Assembly: GCA_018819165.1 (NCBI GenBank)
Contig: JAHJQP010000063.1
Span: 1-7,017 of the forward strand
Length of the DNA: 7,017 nucleotides
Source of the DNA: Pseudomonadota bacterium
GTDB lineage: Bacteria > Desulfobacterota > Syntrophia > Syntrophales > UBA5619
Direction of reading: 5' to 3'
In this document: piece by piece, positions 1 through 6,869 of the stretch
Layout of the letters: the number at the start of each line of letters is the position of its first letter
Position numbering within the stretch: the stretch's first letter is position 1
Notes under the pieces: generated by a model
The model's database searches: none
The model's input: the letters and a program-made list of their open reading frames with translations, nothing else
Told to the model about the DNA's origin: nothing
Translations under genes and position numbers: made by a program

Positions 1-24
1 ATCCCGTGCATACTGGTCTATCAT
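1..24 (-). CDS. Start of a leftward gene, cut by the window edge (first 8 codons)
   Basis: Only the first eight codons would lie in the window: an ATG at 24-22 followed by codons giving MIDQYARD. Support comes from context. An AAAGGAG Shine-Dalgarno (complement of 38-44) lies upstream, though its 13-base spacing is long, and a promoter-like pair (TTGCCA, 17 bases, TAGAAA) lies at 98-70 on the same strand. The gene would be divergent from greA. The N-terminus resembles the opening of MoaA-type radical SAM proteins of molybdenum cofactor synthesis, which often begin with Met, Asp, an aromatic residue and Arg before a Y-L-R-I-S-V-T-D stretch. Eight residues cannot establish this, so the product is left unnamed. 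It could also be a chance ATG. Confidence 0.35.
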
Positions 25-37
25 CGCAGTGTCAGAG

Positions 38-56
38 CTCCTTTCCACAATGGAAA
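38..56 (-). promoter_or_regulatory. Short hairpin abutting the Shine-Dalgarno of the leftward gene
   Basis: The arms TTTCCA (42-47) and TGGAAA (51-56) are perfect complements around a 3-base loop. Read on the minus strand, the second arm runs directly into AAAGGAG (44-38), so the hairpin overlaps the first three bases of the likely ribosome binding site. The stem is six pairs and A/T-rich enough to be weak. It may tune translation or be chance. Confidence 0.25.
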
Positions 57-69
57 ACCGGATAGCCGT

Positions 70-98
70 TTTCTAACACAGTTTCCGGTGCGTGGCAA
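70..98 (-). promoter_or_regulatory. Candidate sigma70-type promoter for the leftward edge gene
   Basis: On the minus strand, TTGCCA (98-93; five of six matches to TTGACA) is followed after exactly 17 bases by TAGAAA (75-70; four of six matches to TATAAT). Transcription would start near 63 and give a leader of about 40 bases before the ATG at 24. The call rests on consensus match and position only. Confidence 0.4.
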
Positions 99-176
99 GT
101 TGTCTGACCGGCTAAATCCGCCGCCTAATTTTCCGCGGGCTTTTTGACGGTGGATCAAGGCTGGCTTATTTCTTCC

Positions 177-206
177 TTGACACTCTCGGGTTTCTTTACT
201 AATGAT
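177..206 (+). promoter_or_regulatory. Candidate sigma70-type promoter for greA
   Basis: A perfect -35 hexamer TTGACA lies at 177-182. The -10 is less clear: ACTAAT at 198-203 (15-base spacer) and AATGAT at 201-206 (18-base spacer) each match TATAAT at four of six positions. Transcription would start near 210-213 and leave about 75 bases of leader before the greA ATG at 286. That leader holds the hairpin at 243-276. Confidence 0.45.
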
Positions 207-242
207 CACACCTCGTGCGGTAGTCGGTTGGCCGGGTTGTTG

Positions 243-278
243 CCTGCCTGCGAGCCACGAAGAATATTCAGGCAGGAG
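243..278 (+). promoter_or_regulatory. Hairpin sequestering the greA Shine-Dalgarno
   Basis: CCTGCCTG at 243-250 and CAGGCAGG at 269-276 form a perfect 8-bp inverted repeat around an 18-base loop (251-268). The 3' arm overlaps the greA ribosome binding site AGGAG (274-278), which sits 7 bases before the ATG. Folding would hide the first three bases of the Shine-Dalgarno. Six of eight pairs are G-C, so the stem could form in the mRNA. A leader role in controlling greA translation is inference. The E. coli greA leader is known to be regulatory, but no homology to it is claimed. Confidence 0.5.
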
Positions 279-285
279 AAGGTTT

Positions 286-768
286 ATGGAAAAGATACCC
301 ATCACCAGGGCCGGCTTTGCACGGTTGAAGAGGGAGTTGGAGGTTCTCAAAACGATCTCCATTCCCGCGAATATCAGGGACATCGAAACGGCGAGGGCGC
401 AGGGGGATCTGTCGGAAAACGCGGAATACTCGGCGGCCAAGGAGAGGCAGTCCTTCCTGCACGGCAGGATGCAGAAGTTAGAGAACAACCTGGCAATGTC
501 CAATGTGATTGAACTGAAGAACCTGGGCTGCGACAAGGCGGTCTTCGGCGCCACCGTGACCATCGAGGACGGCAGTACGGGAAAGAAAACCGCCTACCAG
601 CTTGTCGGCCCCCTCGAATCGGACCTCAAAAGAAACATGATTTCTGTAACCTCGCCCATCGGCAGGGCGCTGATCGGCAAATGCGTCGGCGATGAAGTCA
701 GCGTGAATACCCCCGGCGGTGTCCGGGAGTTCGAGATCACCGATATCACCGTCCAGGAAGAGGACTAA
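286..768 (+). CDS. greA: Transcription elongation factor GreA
   Basis: GreA binds RNA polymerase, reaches through the secondary channel and stimulates cleavage of backtracked RNA so that arrested elongation complexes can resume. The product is 160 residues, close to the family norm of about 158. Residues 1-75 form the antiparallel coiled coil. Its tip motif G-D-L-S-E-N-A-E-Y (40-48) keeps the two acidic residues D41 and E44 that hold the catalytic Mg2+ in E. coli GreA, at the same numbers. Residues from about 80 form the FKBP-like domain that docks on polymerase, with the conserved S-P-I-G-R-A-L-I-G (123-131) and N-T-P-G-G (141-145) segments. The ATG at 286 is chosen because AGGAG (274-278) precedes it and the protein then begins like other GreA proteins. 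An in-frame ATG at 202 would add 28 unrelated residues and overlap the candidate promoter. The gene stands alone, divergent from the edge gene and convergent with atpC. Confidence 0.97.
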   Translation: MEKIPITRAGFARLKRELEVLKTISIPANIRDIETARAQGDLSENAEYSAAKERQSFLHGRMQKLENNLAMSNVIELKNLGCDKAVFGATVTIEDGSTGKKTAYQLVGPLESDLKRNMISVTSPIGRALIGKCVGDEVSVNTPGGVREFEITDITVQEED

Positions 769-805
769 GGACTCAGCACTAAGCACTCAGTCCTAAGTAC
801 TAATC
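764..805. repeat. Degenerate 7-bp tandem repeat joining greA and atpC stops
   Basis: Six consecutive heptamers fit the consensus ACTMAGY: actaagg (764), actcagc (771), actaagc (778), actcagt (785), cctaagt (792), actaatc (799). The array starts inside the last greA codons, contains the greA TAA (766-768) and the atpC TAG (complement of 793-795), and encodes the last three residues of epsilon (I-S-T). A unit of 7 shifts frame at each copy. TAA therefore occurs in all three plus frames (766, 780, 794) and TAG or TGA in all three minus frames. Only 24 bases separate the two stop codons. A short imperfect stem (768-773 with 789-794) is possible but has no U-tract, so no intrinsic terminator is visible. 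Confidence 0.75.
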
Positions 806-1206
806 TTCCCGGCGACGTTCAGTCTCGTTATCGCACGGAGGAGAGCCAGCCTGGCCTTTTCGAACTCCACATCTTCCCGGGAAAGCTTCGCCAGTTTCTC
901 CTCGGCCTGCTCCCTGGCCCGCTTTGCCCTTTCCCGGTCGATCAGGTCAAACCTCTCCGCGGTCTCCACCAGGACTGTGACCTTGAAGGCCGTGACCTCC
1001 GCATAGCCGGTGTTCACCGCATAATAGGTCTTCTTGTGGTCCTGGGTGAAGCTGAGCTCTCCGATATCGACCGAGCTCAGTAGGGCGGCGTGTCCCTTAA
1101 GGACGCCGAACTGGCCTTCCGTGCCGGGGATGGTCACCTCTTCGACGACACCCCTGAAGGTCATCTGCTCCGGGGTTACGATTTCCAGTTTCAATTCGTC
1201 AGCCAT
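793..1206 (-). CDS. atpC: ATP synthase F1 subunit epsilon
   Basis: Epsilon sits on gamma at the foot of the central shaft, links it to the c-ring, and can extend its C-terminal helices to inhibit the enzyme. The product is 137 residues, a normal length. Residues 1-85 form the beta-sandwich, with the conserved G-Q-F-G-V-L-K-G-H-A-A-L-L (31-43). Residues about 90-130 form the two-helix inhibitory domain. The first helix opens with I89-D90-R-E-R-A94, which fits the I(L)DxxRA ATP-binding motif described for Bacillus epsilon. E84, R124 and R128 lie where the other described ligands would be. The start is ATG at 1206-1204 with GGAGG (complement of 1215-1219) eight bases upstream. It follows atpD after 15 bases and is the last gene of the operon. 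Its final codons lie in the 7-bp repeat shared with the greA end. Confidence 0.97.
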   Translation of the reverse strand: MADELKLEIVTPEQMTFRGVVEEVTIPGTEGQFGVLKGHAALLSSVDIGELSFTQDHKKTYYAVNTGYAEVTAFKVTVLVETAERFDLIDRERAKRAREQAEEKLAKLSREDVEFEKARLALLRAITRLNVAGKIST

Positions 1207-1221
1207 CTCAAGATCCTCCGG

Positions 1222-2628
<1,407 letters not shown>

Positions 2629-2656
2629 ACCCGTCTCCTTAAATGATCGAAGTGGC

Positions 2657-2673
2657 GACGGTTCTCAACCGCC
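2657..2673 (-). promoter_or_regulatory. Intercistronic hairpin between atpG and atpD
   Basis: On the minus-strand transcript, GGCGGUU (complement of 2667-2673) pairs with AACCGUC (complement of 2657-2663) around a GAG loop: seven pairs including one G-U. It lies in the 67-base atpG-atpD gap, about 16 bases upstream of the atpD Shine-Dalgarno. No U-tract follows, so it is not an intrinsic terminator. It could mark an mRNA processing or stability element that raises beta output relative to gamma. That role is inferred. Confidence 0.35.
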
Positions 2674-2695
2674 CGACTCTCATCTCTATAGTCTT

Positions 2696-3571
2696 TTATC
2701 CCTTTGCCAGCGCTTCGGTTCCGCCCACGATGTCCATCAGCTCGGCCGTGATCGCCGATTGTCTCACCTGGTTGTATTTGAGCGTCAGGCTCTGGATCAG
2801 GTCCTCACAGTTCCGGGTGGCGTTGTCCATCGCCGCCATCCTGGCGCCGTTTTCCCCGGCGAAGGTTTCCAACAGCGCCCGGTAGATCAGGACGTGCACG
2901 TACATGGGGAGCAGCTTCTCCAGAAGGGCCCCCTCGGAAGGCTCATAGATGTAATCGAGCCTCTTGCTCGGTTCGATCTCCTCCGCGCGGCCGATGGAGG
3001 GGAGAGGGAAGAGCCGGACCACGGAGGGCCTCTGTACGGCGACGTTGACGAACTCGTTGTAGAGGAGGTAGAGCTCGTCGTACTCCTCGCTGATGAAAGG
3101 CGGGATGATGTCCTCGGAGATCCTGACGGCGAGGCTCATGTCGAATTTCCCGAAGACATCGGCCCGGGCGTTGATGATCTTTGTCTTCTTCCTGAAGAAA
3201 TCCCGCCCTTTTCGGCCGATTGGGATGACCGAAACTTCCTGCCCGTCGCGTAGTTTCTCCTTGACGAACCGTTCGGTGGCCTTGATCAGGTTGTTGTTGA
3301 ATCCTCCGCAGAGTCCCCGGTCGGATGTCATGCAGATCACGCGGATCCGCTTCGGTTCCCGGACCGCGAGCAGGGGATGGTTGCTGGCGTCCACCCGCAG
3401 GGCGAGACTGTTTAAGACCTCCATGAACTTCACGGCATAGGGCCGGAAATTCTCCATTCGCATCTGGGCGGCCTTGAACTTCGAGGCGGCCACCATGTTC
3501 ATGGCCCTGGTGATCTGCTTCGTCTTATGAACAGCGGTGATCTTCCGCTTAATGTCCTTGAGTGCGGCCAT
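2696..3571 (-). CDS. atpG: ATP synthase F1 subunit gamma
   Basis: Gamma is the rotating central shaft whose coiled coil turns inside the alpha3beta3 head. The 291-residue product has the usual length. The N-terminal helix opens with M-A-A-L-K-D-I-K-R-K-I (1-11) and covers about 1-55. The central Rossmann-like domain carries the conserved T-S-D-R-G-L-C-G-G-F-N (82-92). The C-terminal helix contains E-N-G-A-R-M-A-A-M-D-N-A-T (240-252) and I-T-A-E-L-M-D-I-V-G-G (274-284). The family signature normally has Gly-Ala just after this; here it is Gly-Thr (T285), a mild departure. No plant-chloroplast regulatory Cys insertion is present. The start is ATG at 3571-3569 with AAAGGAG (complement of 3581-3587) nine bases upstream. 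It follows atpA after 47 bases. Confidence 0.98.
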   Translation of the reverse strand: MAALKDIKRKITAVHKTKQITRAMNMVAASKFKAAQMRMENFRPYAVKFMEVLNSLALRVDASNHPLLAVREPKRIRVICMTSDRGLCGGFNNNLIKATERFVKEKLRDGQEVSVIPIGRKGRDFFRKKTKIINARADVFGKFDMSLAVRISEDIIPPFISEEYDELYLLYNEFVNVAVQRPSVVRLFPLPSIGRAEEIEPSKRLDYIYEPSEGALLEKLLPMYVHVLIYRALLETFAGENGARMAAMDNATRNCEDLIQSLTLKYNQVRQSAITAELMDIVGGTEALAKG

Positions 3572-3602
3572 TCAAACCTGCTCCTTTATGGCATCGTGTT
3601 CC

Positions 3603-3616
3603 TTTTGCATGCAAAA
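3603..3616. repeat. Perfect 14-bp palindrome in the atpA-atpG gap
   Basis: TTTTGCATGCAAAA is perfectly self-complementary with no spacer. It begins two bases past the atpA stop (TGA, complement of 3619-3621) and lies upstream of the atpG Shine-Dalgarno. The full dyad with an A/T edge looks more like a DNA-binding site than an RNA stem, since the hairpin form would have only five mostly A-U pairs. No binding protein is recognised. Confidence 0.5.
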
Positions 3617-3618
3617 TC

Positions 3619-5133
3619 TCACTCGGCGACGTAGACCGAGTCGAACTCTGTCAGCGCCTCCCTGAGCTTCTTGTCGAGTTCCGGGCTGATAATCTTCTTC
3701 TCGTCTATTTCCTTCATGATCTCCGGATACTTGCCCTCCGCGAAACTCAGAAGCTGCGGCTCGTAGTTCTGCAGTTTGTCCACCGGGTACTTGTCCAGGA
3801 AGCCCCGGGTGCCCGCATAGAGAATGACGACCTCCTGGGCGAGCGACATGGGGGAGAACTGGGGTTGCTTCAGGATCTCGACGAGCCGGATGCCGCGGTC
3901 CAACTGCGCCTGCGTCGCCTTGTCCAGGTCGGAGCCGAACTGGGCGAAGGCGGCCAGCTCCCGGTACTGGGCGAGGTCTAACTTCAGGGTGCCTGCAACC
4001 TGCTTCATCGCCTTGACCTGGGCGGCGCCGCCGACGCGAGAGACCGAGAGCCCCACGTTGATCGCCGGGCGGATGCCGGAGAAGAAAAGGGAGGGTTCCA
4101 GGTAGACCTGGCCGTCGGTAATCGAGATGACGTTCGTCGGGATATAGGCGGATACGTCGCCCGCCTGCGTTTCGATGATGGGGAGCGCCGTCAGCGATCC
4201 GCCGCCAAGTTCCTTGCTCACCCGCGCGGCCCTCTCCAGCAGCCGGGAGTGGTTGTAGAAGATGTCGCCGGGATAGGCCTCGCGTCCCGGCGGGCGCCTG
4301 AGCAGCAGCGAGATCTGGCGGTAGGCCACGGCCTGTTTGGAGAGATCGTCGTAGATGATCAGGGCATCCTGCCCGCGGTCGCGGAAGTATTCACCGATGC
4401 TGCAGCCGGCATAGGCAGCGATGTACTGCAGGGTGGCGGGGTCGCTGGCGCAGGCGGCGACGACGCAGGTGTAGGACATGGCTTCGTGCTTCTTGAGATT
4501 CTCGACCACATGGGCGACGGTGGATTTCTTCTGGCCGATGGCGACGTAAATGCACTTCACGCCGGTACCCTTCTGGCGGATGATCGCATCGATGCCGATG
4601 GAGGTCTTCCCGATCTGACGGTCGCCGATGATCAGTTCGCGCTGGCCCCGGCCGATGGGCGTCATGGCGTCGATCGCCTTGATGCCGGTGTACATCGGCT
4701 CGTTGACCGGCTGGCGGAAAACCACGCCGGGAGCGACCATCTCGATCCGGCGGTATTCCGCCGCTTCGATGGGACCCATCCCGTCCAGGGGGGTGCCCGT
4801 GGCGTCTATGACGCGGCCTAATAACGCCTCGCCGACGGGGATCTGGGCGATCTTACCGGTTCTCTTGACGATATCCCCTTCCTTGATGTGGGTCACTTCG
4901 CCGAGAACGGCCACGCCGACGTTGTCCGTCTCGAGGTTCAGGATCATGCCGAGAATTCCTCCGGGGAATTCCAGCAGCTCCATGGCCATGGCGTTTTCCA
5001 CGCCGTAGACCCTGGCGATGCCGTCGCCGACGGAGAGGACCGTTCCCGTTTCGCTGATATCCAGTTTCTTTTCATACTCTTTGATCTGCCTGGAGATGAT
5101 CTCGCTGATTTCCTCTGCTCTGATGGTTTCCAT
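3619..5133 (-). CDS. atpA: ATP synthase F1 subunit alpha
   Basis: Alpha alternates with beta in the F1 head, binds nucleotide at non-catalytic sites and supplies the arginine finger to the beta sites. The 504-residue product has the standard length. The N-terminal helix (about 1-25) binds delta. The beta-barrel follows, with S-V-G-D-G-I-A-R-V-Y-G (34-44). The P-loop is G-D-R-Q-I-G-K-T (170-177). The family signature P-A-I-N-V-G-L-S-V-S (356-365) is followed directly by the arginine finger R366 in S-R-V-G-G-A-A-Q. The P-loop has Ile174 where most alpha subunits have Thr (GDRQTGKT). The start is ATG at 5133-5131. Its Shine-Dalgarno GGAGGAG (complement of 5143-5149) lies inside the end of atpH, and only three bases separate the atpH stop from this ATG, which suggests translational coupling. 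Confidence 0.99.
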   Translation of the reverse strand: METIRAEEISEIISRQIKEYEKKLDISETGTVLSVGDGIARVYGVENAMAMELLEFPGGILGMILNLETDNVGVAVLGEVTHIKEGDIVKRTGKIAQIPVGEALLGRVIDATGTPLDGMGPIEAAEYRRIEMVAPGVVFRQPVNEPMYTGIKAIDAMTPIGRGQRELIIGDRQIGKTSIGIDAIIRQKGTGVKCIYVAIGQKKSTVAHVVENLKKHEAMSYTCVVAACASDPATLQYIAAYAGCSIGEYFRDRGQDALIIYDDLSKQAVAYRQISLLLRRPPGREAYPGDIFYNHSRLLERAARVSKELGGGSLTALPIIETQAGDVSAYIPTNVISITDGQVYLEPSLFFSGIRPAINVGLSVSRVGGAAQVKAMKQVAGTLKLDLAQYRELAAFAQFGSDLDKATQAQLDRGIRLVEILKQPQFSPMSLAQEVVILYAGTRGFLDKYPVDKLQNYEPQLLSFAEGKYPEIMKEIDEKKIISPELDKKLREALTEFDSVYVAE

Positions 5134-5136
5134 GCC

Positions 5137-5682
5137 CTATATCTCCTCCCCTAAGAGATTCCTGATATTGTTCAGTTGCGTCTTGATGCTGCCGTCATAA
5201 AGCGTATCTCCGATCCGGACAACGATACCCCCGAGCAGGGATGGGTCCTCCAGGACGGTCATCTCAACCTGTTTGCCGGTCAGACCTTCCAGCCCCTTCT
5301 GCAACCGCGCGGAGAGCTCGCCGGTCAGCGGAAAAGCCGTCTTGACCGTGACCCTGACCTTTTTCATGGCGTCGTCCATCAACTCCCGGTAGCAGCCTTC
5401 AATGTCGGAGAGAATCCCGATGCGGCGCTTGTCGACCAGCAGATTCAGGAAGTTGGCAGTCAGCGGGGAGATCCCTGCCTTCTGCAGGAGTGTTTCCACC
5501 ACCGCCTTCTTGTCGGGCTGGGCGAAGATCGGGTTGGCCAGAAATTCATTCAGGCTTTTGTTTTTCCTGAGGATGTCGGAAAAACGTCCCAGTTCCTGGA
5601 AGTAGTCTTCGTACCGCCTCTCCTCTTCCGCGATATCGAAAAAAGCCCGGGCGTAGCGCTTTGCGATGTTGCTGCTGATCAA
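5137..5682 (-). CDS. atpH: ATP synthase F1 subunit delta
   Basis: Delta (OSCP in mitochondria) caps the alpha3beta3 head and ties it to the b/b' stalk. The 181-residue product has normal length. The N-terminal six-helix domain covers about 1-105 and opens with the family-typical I-A-K-R-Y-A-R-A-F-F (6-15). The conserved C-terminal signature region is E-D-P-S-L-L-G-G-I-V-V-R-I-G-D (145-159). The start codon is TTG (5682-5680): AAGGAG (complement of 5689-5694) lies six bases upstream, the protein then starts as delta subunits do, and the next in-frame ATG is beyond residue 100. It follows atpF after 37 bases and ends three bases before atpA. The TTG may lower output, in keeping with one delta per enzyme; that is inference. 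Confidence 0.97.
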   Translation of the reverse strand: MISSNIAKRYARAFFDIAEEERRYEDYFQELGRFSDILRKNKSLNEFLANPIFAQPDKKAVVETLLQKAGISPLTANFLNLLVDKRRIGILSDIEGCYRELMDDAMKKVRVTVKTAFPLTGELSARLQKGLEGLTGKQVEMTVLEDPSLLGGIVVRIGDTLYDGSIKTQLNNIRNLLGEEI

Positions 5683-5719
5683 TGCTTGCTCCTTCGGAAA
5701 AAGGTCGGAAAATCTGCCT

Positions 5720-6373
5720 TCAGCTTGATTTCGCCACCTTTTCGATAGTGTCCTTGACGATGGTTTCGTGGTCTTCCGCCTGGATGTGTCTCCTGAGGAG
5801 TTCTTCGGCCATCTGCGTGGAGAGGCGGACCGCCTCTATCCGGAGGTCCCTCCCGGCCTTGCTGAGTTCCTGCTCCAGCCTCGTTTCTGTGTCTTCCCTC
5901 ATCTTGGCCGCCGCTTTCCTCGCCTCTTCAAGGATCCACTCCTTTTCAGCCAGCCCCTGAGACCTGATCATTTCACCAAGCTTTTCGATCTCTTCCTTCG
6001 CCTTATCCAGCTTTTCCGAGGACTCCCGGAACTTCTTCTCCGCCTCCTCTCGGGCCGACACGGCTTCGGCCAGGACGGTCTTGATCCCCTCGCGCCGTCC
6101 GGTCAAGAAGGCCTTTATTTTGGCGGCCAGAAGCCAATAGAGAATACCGGCCAGGACGATGAAATTGAAGAACCTCCAGGCAAAGCCGAGCCAATTCGGT
6201 TCCTCCCCTCCGCCCCCGCCGGAGGCATGAACCGTCGGCAGGAAGAAGAAAAATGAAAGGAGGCACACCACCGGACAGAGGACCCCCCTGCGCCCTGTGC
6301 CGGGAGCGCTTGCCTTCGGTTCTTCCTTGATTTCGGAGCGGCCAATCCGGTTCGTTTCAAACCGCTCTTTCAT
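5720..6373 (-). CDS. atpF: ATP synthase F0 subunit b, with signal-like N-terminus
   Basis: Subunit b forms half of the peripheral stalk that holds the F1 head still while the rotor turns. The 217-residue product is longer than the E. coli b of 156 because of an N-terminal extension. Residues 1-30 are polar and basic. Residues 31-46 are strongly hydrophobic and end in T-V-H-A-S (47-51), which reads as a signal-peptidase site after A50, followed by a Gly run (52-56). The true membrane anchor is about 62-84, leading into A-F-L-T-G-R-R-E-G-I (88-97), the conserved region after the membrane in b proteins. From about 95 to 200 it is a charged helix for the coiled coil. The start is ATG at 6373-6371 with AAGGAG six bases upstream. 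It overlaps the atpF' stop in an ATGA, so translation is probably coupled. Confidence 0.95.
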   Translation of the reverse strand: MKERFETNRIGRSEIKEEPKASAPGTGRRGVLCPVVCLLSFFFFLPTVHASGGGGGEEPNWLGFAWRFFNFIVLAGILYWLLAAKIKAFLTGRREGIKTVLAEAVSAREEAEKKFRESSEKLDKAKEEIEKLGEMIRSQGLAEKEWILEEARKAAAKMREDTETRLEQELSKAGRDLRIEAVRLSTQMAEELLRRHIQAEDHETIVKDTIEKVAKSS

Positions 6374-6798
6374 CGGAGTCTCCTTCCCAGGACCTTTTCG
6401 GCAATCTCCACGGACAGCTTTTCAGACTGGCCGGTCAGAATCCTTTTTGCCTCGAGGATTTCCCCCTCCATTCGGGCATGAAACTGCTCCATCATTGCGG
6501 GGAGATCGGCGCGGGCCGAATCGACGATGGCCTTTGTCTCATCGGCGCCCTGCCGGATGAGCTCATTCTTCTTTTCAACGGCGGCCGCCTTCGCCAACCG
6601 CAGTTTTTCTTCGTAGGCGGCCATCTTCTGCTCGACGGTTTTCTGGAGGCGGAGACACTCCGCTTCCGAGGCCTCGATCTTATGGTTGCGCTTGTCGATC
6701 AAGCCGAGGAGCGGCTTGTAGAGAAGGCGATTGAGGATGAATATCAACAGGATGAAATTGATAATCTGGATGCCCAGCGAATAGTCGAGACTGATCAC
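6370..6798 (-). CDS. atpF': ATP synthase F0 subunit b' (second b-type stalk subunit)
   Basis: b' pairs with b to make a heterodimeric peripheral stalk, as in cyanobacteria, chloroplasts and several deltaproteobacteria. The 142-residue product has one membrane segment near the N-terminus (about 7-26, rich in Ile, Leu and Phe). The conserved L-Y-K-P-L-L-G-L-I-D-K-R (26-37) follows, then a charged, Ala/Glu/Lys-rich helix to the end. The start is GTG (6798-6796). An in-frame TGA lies three codons upstream (complement of 6805-6807), so no earlier start exists. AGGTGA (complement of 6805-6810) is a Shine-Dalgarno matching the 3' end of 16S rRNA, six bases before the GTG. This is the first gene of the operon. 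Its stop overlaps the atpF start by four bases. The symbol atpX is also used for such genes. Confidence 0.93.
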   Translation of the reverse strand: MISLDYSLGIQIINFILLIFILNRLLYKPLLGLIDKRNHKIEASEAECLRLQKTVEQKMAAYEEKLRLAKAAAVEKKNELIRQGADETKAIVDSARADLPAMMEQFHARMEGEILEAKRILTGQSEKLSVEIAEKVLGRRLR

Positions 6799-6866
6799 CG
6801 TCTGTCACCTTTTATGGAGCACATTATCAATCTGAGAGCTTGCAGAACTATGAAAATTGGCTTCAT
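6795..6866 (-). CDS. Possible 23-codon upstream ORF overlapping the atpF' start
   Basis: In the atp leader an ATG at 6866-6864 opens a 23-residue frame starting M-K-P-I-F-I-V-L-Q and ending G-D-R-R. Its TGA (complement of 6795-6797) overlaps the atpF' GTG as GTGA. The same frame is open upstream back to about 6992. The arrangement would suit translational coupling into the first atp gene. Against it, no Shine-Dalgarno stands at proper distance, because the bases before the ATG belong to the palindrome at 6870-6897, and a frame this short is often open by chance. Listed as a weak candidate only. Confidence 0.15.
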   Translation of the reverse strand: MKPIFIVLQALRLIMCSIKGDRR

Positions 6867-6869
6867 GCC

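Noticed and set aside
54..73. Small stem followed by TTTTCT, considered as a terminator
   Set aside because: Only three G-C pairs with a mismatch next to them; it also overlaps the -10 of the leftward promoter candidate.
1..76. Plus-strand frame ending at TAA 74-76, possibly the tail of an upstream gene
   Set aside because: Only about 24 codons are visible, nothing in them is recognisable, and the minus-strand promoter and start signals explain the region better.
144..172. TTGACG with TATTTC after 17 bases as a second greA promoter
   Set aside because: The -10 matches at only three of six positions; the TTGACA at 177-182 is better.
202..285. Upstream extension of greA from an ATG at 202
   Set aside because: The added 28 residues are unlike GreA, overlap the candidate promoter and leader hairpin, and the ATG at 286 has the good Shine-Dalgarno.
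21..563. Long open frame on the minus strand across greA and its leader
   Set aside because: Most of it is the antisense shadow of greA; its product has no recognisable domain and low-complexity basic patches.
5694..5712. Direct repeat TCGGAAAA, two copies 11 bases apart, in the atpF-atpH gap
   Set aside because: Two short copies near a Shine-Dalgarno, with no further copies or symmetry; likely chance.
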